A DNA stretch of 64,000 bases from Persicitalea jodogahamensis (lineage in GTDB: Bacteria; Bacteroidota; Bacteroidia; Cytophagales; Spirosomataceae), in contig NZ_BMXF01000001.1 in NCBI RefSeq assembly GCF_014651615.1, forward strand, positions 839,731 to 903,730. The letters run 5' to 3'. This document shows, in pieces, positions 9,887 through 17,026 of the stretch. The notes below the pieces were generated by a model that did no database searches, was not told where the DNA came from, and saw nothing but the letters and a program-made list of their open reading frames with translations. The position numbers and the translations under genes are program-made. How positions within the stretch are numbered: the stretch's first letter is position 1; each line of letters opens with the position of its first letter.

Positions 9887-10004
9887 TTGGCTATCGGCCG
9901 GCTGCCGTCACGGGACACCCCAGTCAGCAGTCGGCTGCTTTCAACAATTCAAGAAACGATTTTTCAAAGCAGTATTTATTTAGCTGAAAGCTAACAACCT
10001 GATT

Positions 10005-11483
10005 ATGAAAAAATATATCAATATAAAAACTTTTGCCTCCCTGGCTTTGGTAGGAGCGCTGAGCATTACCAGCTGCACCAAAGACTTCGACGAACTGAAT
10101 ACCAACCCCAACAGCCCGACGCAGATCGGGGCGCAGTATCTGTTGCCTTCGGGGATCGAGTCTTCCGTCGACCGCTACTGGGGAGGACGTGCCCGTTTCG
10201 AGCGGCTAAACATTGACGCCGCCGAGCTGTACGTGCAGCACTTCACGAGGAATATCTATTCCAACGAAGGAGACAATTTTAGCGTGTCGCCCGCCTTGGT
10301 GGCCAACAACTGGAAGAGCTTTTACAACGATGCGCTCCTGAATTTCCAGCGTATCATCATCCAGGCAGGCCCCAACGGCACCCAGCCCAACGCCAACTAC
10401 GAAGGTGTGGCCCTGGTGATGCGTTCATGGGTGTTCTCGCTGCTCACGGATATGTACGGTCCCATTCCCTACACCGAGGCTTTGGCAGGTACTTCTGAAA
10501 CGCCTATTTACAAGCCCGCCTACGATCCTATGGAAAAAGTGTACGCCGGGCTTTTGAACGACCTGAAAATCGCCAACGAAAAGCTTTCGGTTTCCGGCCC
10601 GGCTATTGCGGGTGACATCCTGTACGCTGGCAATATTCTGAAATGGAAGAAATTTGCGAATTCGTTGCGGCTACGGCTGGCCAACCGCCAGGCGGCCAAG
10701 AAACCAGCCGAGTCGAAGGCAATCATGGCCGAAATCCTGGGTGATGCGACCAAGTACCCCATCTTCACCAGCAATGCCGACAACGCCGCGCTGCAAACTA
10801 CCTCCGTGTTGCCCAGTAACAACGAGTGGAATCAGGTGATGGTGCAGGATGGACGAACCGACTGGAACATCAGCTCGACACTGGCTGATAAGCTGAATGC
10901 ACTGGGCGATTCGCGCATTACGGTGTATGCCAACCCTAACAAGGACGGCAAGTACCAGGGCCACTCCAATGGCTTGCCCGATGCGATCGCAACCAGCTAT
11001 CTGGCGACCAGCTCCACCATCGGCAGCTACTTCGTAAAAGTCGACGCCCCCGAGGTTATCATGACTTACTCGGAACTCAATCTTATTCTGGCCGAAGCCG
11101 CGCTGGACGGCGACATCACCGGCGATGCCAAAGCGTATTTCGAAAAAGGGGTTACGGCTTCTTTTACACAATATGGCCTGACTGTTCCGGGCGATTACTT
11201 TACCAAAGTCGGGGCTGTAACCCGCGAAAAGGTACTTGAGCAGAAGTGGATTGCCCTCTTTGGTCAGGGCATCGAAGCCTGGATCGAGAAGCGCCGCACG
11301 GGTTTTCCCAAGTTCCCCGCTTTCGACAGCCGCGCTGTACTGGACAACGATGGTATCATGCCAACCCGTTTTCCGTACCCCAACTCGGAGTACTCGCTCA
11401 ACCAGACCAACGTGGAAGCTGCCGTCGGCCTGATTGGCGGAACCAACGACATGAAGACAAAACTCTGGTGGGCAGAAAACTAG
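10005..11483 (+). CDS. SusD/RagB-like nutrient-binding lipoprotein (SusD_2 type)
   Basis: A 492-residue lipoprotein. The signal peptide ends in a lipobox (LSITSC), with Cys at about residue 24, followed by TKDFDELNTNPNSPTQIG, a start typical of the SusD-like family PF12771. The helical TPR-like core contains VMRSWVFSLLTDMYGPIPYTEAL and later LNLILAEAAL and EQKWIALFGQGIEAWIEKRR, conserved in this family. It should sit on the cell surface as the lid of the SusC transporter encoded just upstream. The pair is co-directional and probably one transcript. The ligand is unknown. Confidence 0.95.
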   Translation: MKKYINIKTFASLALVGALSITSCTKDFDELNTNPNSPTQIGAQYLLPSGIESSVDRYWGGRARFERLNIDAAELYVQHFTRNIYSNEGDNFSVSPALVANNWKSFYNDALLNFQRIIIQAGPNGTQPNANYEGVALVMRSWVFSLLTDMYGPIPYTEALAGTSETPIYKPAYDPMEKVYAGLLNDLKIANEKLSVSGPAIAGDILYAGNILKWKKFANSLRLRLANRQAAKKPAESKAIMAEILGDATKYPIFTSNADNAALQTTSVLPSNNEWNQVMVQDGRTDWNISSTLADKLNALGDSRITVYANPNKDGKYQGHSNGLPDAIATSYLATSSTIGSYFVKVDAPEVIMTYSELNLILAEAALDGDITGDAKAYFEKGVTASFTQYGLTVPGDYFTKVGAVTREKVLEQKWIALFGQGIEAWIEKRRTGFPKFPAFDSRAVLDNDGIMPTRFPYPNSEYSLNQTNVEAAVGLIGGTNDMKTKLWWAEN

Positions 11484-11499
11484 AAGGAGTGGACAATGA

Positions 11500-11540
11500 A
11501 CAGGGCGGGGCCGTGAAACCTGTCAGCCCCTTTGCCCTGT
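11500..11540 (+). terminator. Hairpin between susD and the small lipoprotein
   Basis: The arms ACAGGGC and GCCCTGT, with an inner GGGC/GCCC helix, start about 16 bases after the SusD stop codon. There is no T tract directly behind the stem, so it may stabilise the 3' end of the susCD message or lower expression of the next gene rather than end transcription. Confidence 0.35.
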
Positions 11541-11598
11541 CGGTAACACCAGTCCACTGTTATCAATCTCATAGTGATTATCTAACATCTCATAATTC

Positions 11599-12066
11599 AT
11601 GAAAAAGATCCTTTCATATTCCCTGGTACTATTAGTGGCGGTTTCTTTTGCTGCCTGCAAAGTAGACGATCCTTTTGTGGATCGGGTGGTGGCCCCCGTG
11701 CTGGTGGACATCGTTGGAGCTTCCTTTGGAGCACCGCTCTCGAGCGAGCCCACGGTTTCTTATGCGACCAGCGGTAAGGTAATGCTAACGGCCCGGTTGC
11801 TGGAACTGGACAAGAGCGGAATCCTTGACAAGAACATCGGGATAGACTCCATCCCGGTGGCAAATATTCCGATGAAAATCACCCTACGCAACGGCGCTTC
11901 ACTGGGTGAAGTCACTTCAAATGCACAAGGCGTTGTTTCGCTCGAAAAGACCTGGGCCGAACTTGGGGTTGCATCGCCCAAGGCGGGTACCGTGGTCAAG
12001 ATTTCGTGGTCGGGAAACTACAAGGGGATCGCATTTACACGGTTATCTCAGGTGCAGGCAAAGTAA
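11599..12066 (+). CDS. Small lipoprotein of the SusCD operon, function unknown
   Basis: A 155-residue protein with a lipoprotein signal peptide; the lipobox is FAAC with Cys at about residue 20. The mature part has no Cys and looks beta-rich, with alternating hydrophobic residues and a piece resembling an Ig- or transthyretin-like fold (ANIPMKITLRNGASLGEVTS). It follows SusC and SusD in the same direction and ends at a terminator, so it is probably a surface accessory protein of that transporter. I do not recognise the family. Third-position lipoproteins in such operons often help bind the substrate, but that is inference here. Confidence 0.75.
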   Translation: MKKILSYSLVLLVAVSFAACKVDDPFVDRVVAPVLVDIVGASFGAPLSSEPTVSYATSGKVMLTARLLELDKSGILDKNIGIDSIPVANIPMKITLRNGASLGEVTSNAQGVVSLEKTWAELGVASPKAGTVVKISWSGNYKGIAFTRLSQVQAK

Positions 12067-12078
12067 GATTAACTACGG

Positions 12079-12114
12079 CGGGCGGGGCTAATTGATTGGT
12101 CCCGCCCGTTTTAT
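12079..12114 (+). terminator. Terminator after the SusCD operon
   Basis: The arms CGGGCGGG and CCCGCCCG form an 8-base GC stem with a 14-base loop, followed by TTTTAT. It lies 13 bases behind the small lipoprotein stop codon and fits a Rho-independent terminator. Confidence 0.75.
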
Positions 12115-12308
12115 CGTACTGCATGTCCAAAATTGGAGTTAGGGTAGTTTAAATTAGAATATTTTACAAATCTTTAACTATGCGGAATAATTTCCTAATA
12201 GTCAATATGTTCTGTTCTTAAAAAAATTGTCTAATTTCGTTCTTACAAAAGAATAACGCTGTTTTCAACCTTTACACAAAATCAACCTTTATAATCCTGC
12301 TTTATCCC

Positions 12309-13508
12309 ATGTCACAAAACATCGACCGCCGCAGCTTGTTGAAATCGGGTCTTCTTACTTTAGGTGGAATGGCCGTTGCTCCTCACCTGAAGGCCGGCGC
12401 ATTTGCCAATGCGCCGCTCTATCTCGACCGCTCCAACCGGATCTACCGCAGCCCGCTGCTGCGTGAGCACTTTCTGAACGGACAATCCTTTGAGAAACTG
12501 GACGCCTCAAAGATGATCGCCAAGCTGAACGCCAACGAGAACCCCTACGGACCTCCCGCTGCTGCGATGGAAGCTGTAAAAGAATCAGTGAACGGCGGCA
12601 ACCGGTACGCGTGGCGCGAACTTTACGACTTGATTGGTAAAATCGCCAAGAAGGAAGGCGTGAAGCCCGAGAACATCATGATGGGCCCCGGGTCGTCTGA
12701 TTTGTTGGAAAAAGTGGCAATCGTTCTCTTCAAAGACGGTGGTAACGTTGTGTCGGCAGACCCTTCCTATATGTCGCTGATGAATGTGGCTAAGTCGGTA
12801 GGAGGAACCTGGAAAGCCGTTCCCTGCAACGACGACTGGTCGCACAACCTGAAAGCCATGGAGGCGGCAATCGATAAAGACACGAAGCTTGTCTATATCT
12901 GTAATCCCAACAACCCCGTGGCCATGATCACGCCAGGCAAAGAATTGGAAGATTTCTGCTCGCGTGTGTCCGAGAAAGTACCCATCTTCATCGATGAGGC
13001 ATACATCGAACTGGCCGTGGGAGCCGATACCAAGAGTATGGTGGGCCTGTTGCAGCAAAACAAGAATGTCATCATTGCCCGTACTTTCTCCAAGATCATG
13101 GGCATGGCGGGTCTTCGTATCGGCTACATCGCCGCTCAGACTTCCTTCCTCGACCAGATCCAGGACATCACACGGGGTGGAATGGGCATCGCCTATACGT
13201 CTATCGCAGCGGCTTCTGCGGCTATGGATGATAAAAACTTCCAGGACAACACCCGCAAACTGAATCACGAGGCAAAGCAGTACCTGTTCGCCAGCCTCGA
13301 CAAAATGGGTTATAAGTACATTCCTTCCTATACCAATTTCGTGATGTTCCCTATCAGCATGGATGGTAAGGAGTATCTCAAAAAAATGGGTGAAAAGGGT
13401 GTCATGGTGCGCTCATTCGATATTAAAGATCAAACCTACTGCCGCGTGAGTATCGGCACGATGGACGAAATGAAGATGTTCGTCAGCGCGCTGCAGGACA
13501 TTAGCTAA
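12309..13508 (+). CDS. Tat-exported PLP-dependent aminotransferase, histidinol-phosphate-aminotransferase-like
   Basis: A 399-residue fold-type I aminotransferase resembling HisC. It begins with a twin-arginine signal, DRRSLLKSGLLTLGGMAVAP, so it is probably exported folded with its cofactor. The core shows NANENPYGPP, GPGSSDLLEKVAIVLF, VYICNPNNPVAM, the IDEAYIE motif and the PLP lysine region RTFSKIMGMAGLRIGY. A normal HisC would be cytoplasmic and lie in a his operon; neither holds here. It stands alone between the SusCD operon and a permease, and ends in a strong terminator. I infer a periplasmic aminotransferase or decarboxylase-like PLP enzyme of unknown substrate. Confidence 0.88.
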   Translation: MSQNIDRRSLLKSGLLTLGGMAVAPHLKAGAFANAPLYLDRSNRIYRSPLLREHFLNGQSFEKLDASKMIAKLNANENPYGPPAAAMEAVKESVNGGNRYAWRELYDLIGKIAKKEGVKPENIMMGPGSSDLLEKVAIVLFKDGGNVVSADPSYMSLMNVAKSVGGTWKAVPCNDDWSHNLKAMEAAIDKDTKLVYICNPNNPVAMITPGKELEDFCSRVSEKVPIFIDEAYIELAVGADTKSMVGLLQQNKNVIIARTFSKIMGMAGLRIGYIAAQTSFLDQIQDITRGGMGIAYTSIAAASAAMDDKNFQDNTRKLNHEAKQYLFASLDKMGYKYIPSYTNFVMFPISMDGKEYLKKMGEKGVMVRSFDIKDQTYCRVSIGTMDEMKMFVSALQDIS

Positions 13509-13521
13509 TTTTATTTTTCCG

Positions 13522-13583
13522 GCTCTTTGATGGATTTGATGTCTCCTGTACGATACTTCAAGACATCAAAGAGTCTTTTTTTT
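13522..13583 (+). terminator. Rho-independent terminator after the aminotransferase gene
   Basis: The arms CTCTTTGATG and CATCAAAGAG, with a loop of about 30 bases, are followed by TC and eight T residues. It starts 15 bases after the stop codon. Confidence 0.85.
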
Positions 13584-13619
13584 GCCCGTTTGGCCATCTA
13601 ATTTTCCTATCCTACCACC

Positions 13620-14720
13620 ATGAGCGACGCCTTACAAAAAACAGTTACCCTGATTTTGCTGATTGTTCTCGGTCTTATCATCCGGGGCAAATTCAAGAAT
13701 AAAGAACAACTGAACGGGATCAAAGAAATCATTCTTTCGGTAGCCCTGCCCGCAACGATTTTCATCGCCATGATGAAAATCCACGTGGAAGCGTCACTTT
13801 TCTTTATTCCGATTGCCGCCCTGGCCTTCAACTTTTTTGTCTACTATTCCTCTCCGCTGGTGTTTAATTTTTTCGGTGTCGAGAAGGATAGCTCCACCGG
13901 ACGCACGCTGATGATGCTTTTGCCTTCACTCGCTCCCGGATTGTCAGCTTTCCCGTTTATCGCCGAATTTTTGGGAGAACAAGGACTAGCCAAAGCTGCG
14001 ATGGCCGACGTGGGAAACAAATTTTTCGTGCTGATTTTCCTGTACATTATCGCGATGAATATGTTCCTGAAAAACAGCGTCAACGAATCGACGGACATGA
14101 AGGGGAAAATCAAGGATTTGTTGCTCAGTCTTGTCAAGGAGCCAATTAATATTCTGCTGGTTTTGGCGATCGTGTTACTCAGTCTTGGTGTTAGCTATGC
14201 CACGCTGCCTCCTGTTGTCGCTGATCTCTTTGACAAAACCAGCGCCATGATGACGCCCCTCGTACTTATTTTTATTAGCCTGGCTGTTCAATTAAAAGAA
14301 GGGCGCAAGCGACTGGTAATGACCATGCTGCTCTTCCGGGCAGGAATCTCGCTGTTTTTTAGTGCGGCGCTTATATCCCTGTTTAACATTGGCGACACAA
14401 CGATGGTACTTTTGGCAGTGGTAGTGCCACTGAGTTCGGCTAGTTTCTGGCCTTTCGCTCACATTTCGGTTTTCAACCTCCGGGAAGAATCGAAGGGGAT
14501 GTCCAAGGAGCGCCGTACTTTCGACGTAGAGTTGGCGGTGCTGATCCTGGCCTTCTCGCTGCCCTTCTCTACAATGCTCATTCTGGGAATCCTATCCACT
14601 GGCGTGCTATTCACGCATTTGTCAACAATCCTCATTGCGGCCGCCATACTTACGTCTTTGGGGATCATTCCCAACCTGGTCACCAAGGCTGCCTTCAAGC
14701 ATTCGCCCTCCGAGGCATGA
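13620..14720 (+). CDS. Integral membrane permease, AEC/auxin-efflux-like
   Basis: A 366-residue protein made almost entirely of hydrophobic helices, about ten membrane segments in two halves. The N-terminal helix is followed by ILSVALPATIFIAMM, which resembles the start of AEC (malate/auxin efflux) permeases, whose helices carry a conserved proline. The middle has a charged loop (KNSVNESTDMKGKIK). The start codon follows TCCTACCACC with no clear Shine-Dalgarno sequence, as usual in Bacteroidota. It overlaps the next gene by the ATGA at 14717. The substrate is unknown; small organic anions would fit the family. Assignment rests on overall pattern, so it is moderate. Confidence 0.7.
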   Translation: MSDALQKTVTLILLIVLGLIIRGKFKNKEQLNGIKEIILSVALPATIFIAMMKIHVEASLFFIPIAALAFNFFVYYSSPLVFNFFGVEKDSSTGRTLMMLLPSLAPGLSAFPFIAEFLGEQGLAKAAMADVGNKFFVLIFLYIIAMNMFLKNSVNESTDMKGKIKDLLLSLVKEPINILLVLAIVLLSLGVSYATLPPVVADLFDKTSAMMTPLVLIFISLAVQLKEGRKRLVMTMLLFRAGISLFFSAALISLFNIGDTTMVLLAVVVPLSSASFWPFAHISVFNLREESKGMSKERRTFDVELAVLILAFSLPFSTMLILGILSTGVLFTHLSTILIAAAILTSLGIIPNLVTKAAFKHSPSEA

Positions 14721-14737
14721 TCCAAAACCCCTTACTT

Positions 14738-15193
14738 ATGAGCAAATCGCTCGCATTCTTTTTTTTATTCGCAGCAGGGACAATCTCAGGTGTACGGGCT
14801 CAAAAATCAGCTACCGCAAGTGCGGGGGAGGATGTCGCTGTAAACCGGGTGCAGAAGGCAAAACGAACCAAGGGTAAAGCCGACTGGCTAACCGCCTTAT
14901 ACCTGCGCCCGGTCGAGCAAACCAAATCAATGCGTGAATACTCGCCACTGGTTCCCGCCCAATTGCTGGAAGGTCACGCTACGCTTTGCGTTGATACCCC
15001 CGATGGACCGAAAACGGTATCGCAACTCAAAAAAGGCGATGTGTTGTACCGATACGAACCCACTACCCGGTTGGTGAGCGCCTGGGAGGTCAGGATTGTG
15101 CAGCGAAAGGCCCGGCGGGCTGATGCACTTTATTCGGTGGAGAATGAGAGCAATTCACTGCTCTCAGACAAAAGGATCGCTTTGGGTAGGTAG
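14738..15193 (+). CDS. Secreted small protein with a Hint (intein-like) N-terminal motif
   Basis: A 151-residue protein if it starts at the ATG at 14738, which begins a good signal peptide (MSKSLAFFFLFAAGTISGVRA). An in-frame ATG at 14717 overlaps the permease stop codon (ATGA) and would suggest translational coupling. Residues about 80-115 read CVDTPDGPKTVSQLKKGDVL followed by YRYE, which matches the first block of Hint domains: nucleophile Cys, DG turn, hydrophobic-x2-L-x2-GD. The protein stops after about 70 more residues and lacks visible later Hint blocks (TxxH or HN). It may be a degenerate or minimal Hint fold; autoprocessing is not shown. It ends before a strong convergent terminator. 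Confidence 0.6.
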   Translation: MSKSLAFFFLFAAGTISGVRAQKSATASAGEDVAVNRVQKAKRTKGKADWLTALYLRPVEQTKSMREYSPLVPAQLLEGHATLCVDTPDGPKTVSQLKKGDVLYRYEPTTRLVSAWEVRIVQRKARRADALYSVENESNSLLSDKRIALGR

Positions 15194-15211
15194 TTTACCA
15201 TTCGATTTTCA

Positions 15212-15249
15212 AACAAGAACGGCTTCCCATATGGGAGGCCGTTCTTGTT
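15212..15249. terminator. Bidirectional terminator, near-perfect 38-base palindrome
   Basis: AACAAGAACGGC pairs with GCCGTTCTTGTT and the inner CCCATATGGG also pairs, so only two bases per arm mismatch. It sits between two convergent genes (stop codons at 15193 and 15279). T-rich flanks are short, but the stem is strong in both directions. Confidence 0.7.
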
Positions 15250-15278
15250 TGTCAGTATTGCTGTCTGGCCGGATGTTG

Positions 15279-15719
15279 TCAACTTTTCCACTCTTCGCGG
15301 GCATGACTACCATCGCAATAAGGTTTATTTTTTGAATAACCACAGCGGCAGAAGGCCGTCACATTCTCCTTTCTTTCTTCTTTACCCAAAGAATCCTTCA
15401 CCAAAACTTCTCCGCGAAGCAAGAGTGGACCATTAGGTTGTACCTCAATGACGATTGGCTCACTCACTGTCGTCTCCGGGTGTCCGTTCCGACCCTGGAC
15501 GCGGTCCATCCGGTAACTCAACGCCCCGGATGGACATTTCTCCACCTGGTTAATAATTGTGTCGGTGTCGGCACCCTGAATGTTGACCCAAGGCCTTTTT
15601 TGCGGGTCGAAGACCGATGGGAGACCGCGAAAACAAATGGCAGAATGGATGCATTTGTGTGGCTGCCACACCACCGTTACCTCGCCGTTGCCGTAGTTTT
15701 TAGTAATTCTTTTTTCCAT
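15279..15719 (-). CDS. Ferredoxin-like (4Fe-4S mono-cluster, YjdI type) plus CDGSH iron-sulfur protein
   Basis: A 146-residue cytoplasmic protein with two small iron-sulfur modules. Residues about 1-65 match the Fer4_19/YjdI domain: VVWQPHKCIHSAICFRGLP and a later EKCPSGALSY. The C-terminal part carries the CDGSH motif CRCGYSKNKPYCDGSH, which binds a 2Fe-2S cluster through three Cys and one His. I chose the ATG at 15719, two bases behind the stop of the upstream gene; a TTG two codons earlier is possible but would overlap it. It is almost certainly co-transcribed with the thioredoxin-fold gene. The pair suggests redox or oxidative stress handling; the exact partner is unknown. Confidence 0.9.
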   Translation of the reverse strand: MEKRITKNYGNGEVTVVWQPHKCIHSAICFRGLPSVFDPQKRPWVNIQGADTDTIINQVEKCPSGALSYRMDRVQGRNGHPETTVSEPIVIEVQPNGPLLLRGEVLVKDSLGKEERKENVTAFCRCGYSKNKPYCDGSHAREEWKS

Positions 15720-15721
15720 AT

Positions 15722-16852
15722 TCAATAAAACCTCCCCACGTACTTGTTCTCCACGATTGCCTTTCGCATCTGGTAAGGGTCGATGGGGCCTTGCCTGGCG
15801 TAAACGATCTTACCTCCCGGCTCCACAAGAATCGTATAGGGCAGCGCCCCTTGCCAATTCGGGTCTATGGCTTCGATGAGCTTGTACTTATCCTCAAAGT
15901 TAACGAGGTAGTTGGTGTTGGAGGCGTATTTCCCCTGCAAAAATTTCAAAACCTTATCCTTCTTATCAGGATTGTCGGCGCTGACGGAAACGAACTCGAA
16001 GTCGCGGCCCCGGTACATATGGTGCATGGTCATGAAGTCCGGGAATTCCGCTACGCACGGGCCGCACCAGGTGGCCCACACGTTGATGAGTCGCAGCTTG
16101 TCCGAGTCGTTCCTGATCAGTTTTTTAATGCCTTCTTCGTCGATCATATCCAGAGCAACGGGTTCTTTGGCCCATTTGTCGCGTTCAGTTGCCACGCCTT
16201 TTTCTTTCTCGGCCCATTTGAGCGAGCAGCCAAACGTTTTGGTGGTGGCAACGGGTGCAGGTTTTCCGGCCAGCATCGCTTCAATGGCGTTGCGGGCATC
16301 GTGATTTTTGGGAGTACCCGAGGGCTTCTCAACATCGTCGATGCGGCCCACATAGCGGAGCTTTCTTTCTTTGTCAAATATAAAAATATGCGGAGTCGCC
16401 ACTGGGCCGTAGGCATTGGCTGCGGCCTGAGTATCGCCATCGTAGAGGTAGGGGAAGTTATATCCCTTTTCCTTGGCGCGGATTTTCATTTCTTCGTGAG
16501 TATCGCTCAGATCCGTGTAACCCAGCTCATCGAGCCGAATAGCGGAGGGGTCGTTGGATGAAATCGCCACGAGTTGCAGCCCTTTATCACCGTAGTCCTT
16601 CACCAATTGAATGACCCTATCTTCGTAGGCCTGCGCCGTTGGACAGTGATTGCAGGTGAAAAGGACAGCCAGCACGGGCGCTTTGGCAAAATCTTTTAGG
16701 GTGTAGTTCCTGCCATCCACGCCTGGCAGGTTGAAATCGGGGGCGGTAGCACCGATTTCCAGGGTGGGTGCATGGTTTTGGGCTGTTGCTTTGGTTTGGG
16801 CAAATACAGTCAGGATTATAAGCCCGCTCACGAGGAAGATGAATTTTCGCAT
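15722..16852 (-). CDS. Exported double thioredoxin-fold protein (AhpC/TSA-like plus TlpA-like)
   Basis: A 376-residue protein from the ATG at 16852, chosen because it begins a clean signal peptide (MRKFIFLVSGLIILTVFA) ending near ATAQ. The first domain, about residues 25-175, is a redoxin of the AhpC/TSA type (IGATAPDFNLPGVDGRNYTL) with the site FTCNHCPTAQAYEDR. The second domain, about residues 215-376, is TlpA-like with the dithiol WATWCGPCVAEFPDF. It probably acts in the periplasm as a thiol-disulfide or peroxide reductase. A fusion of two such domains is common in Cytophagales. It is followed immediately by the CDGSH protein gene. Confidence 0.88.
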   Translation of the reverse strand: MRKFIFLVSGLIILTVFAQTKATAQNHAPTLEIGATAPDFNLPGVDGRNYTLKDFAKAPVLAVLFTCNHCPTAQAYEDRVIQLVKDYGDKGLQLVAISSNDPSAIRLDELGYTDLSDTHEEMKIRAKEKGYNFPYLYDGDTQAAANAYGPVATPHIFIFDKERKLRYVGRIDDVEKPSGTPKNHDARNAIEAMLAGKPAPVATTKTFGCSLKWAEKEKGVATERDKWAKEPVALDMIDEEGIKKLIRNDSDKLRLINVWATWCGPCVAEFPDFMTMHHMYRGRDFEFVSVSADNPDKKDKVLKFLQGKYASNTNYLVNFEDKYKLIEAIDPNWQGALPYTILVEPGGKIVYARQGPIDPYQMRKAIVENKYVGRFY

Positions 16853-17026
16853 AACTTTAAGATTTAGGATCAATTCGTGTACCTACCTCATGCAAAACGC
16901 AGTTAATACTAAAAATTACTGTCTCGTCTTTGAATTAATGAAATAATGACTGCACGTCGCCCGCAGAAGGTCAGACAATGGGCGGCTAAAACTGTACTCT
17001 TGCTTTTTGCTCAAAAACACTTGATA

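Noticed and set aside
9887-10004. Possible hairpin between susC and susD
   Set aside because: Short GC-rich complementary pieces exist but no stem of more than six bases with sensible loop was found.
12585-13268. A 227-codon minus-strand frame opposite the aminotransferase
   Set aside because: It is antisense to a gene with full PLP motifs and has no motif of its own.
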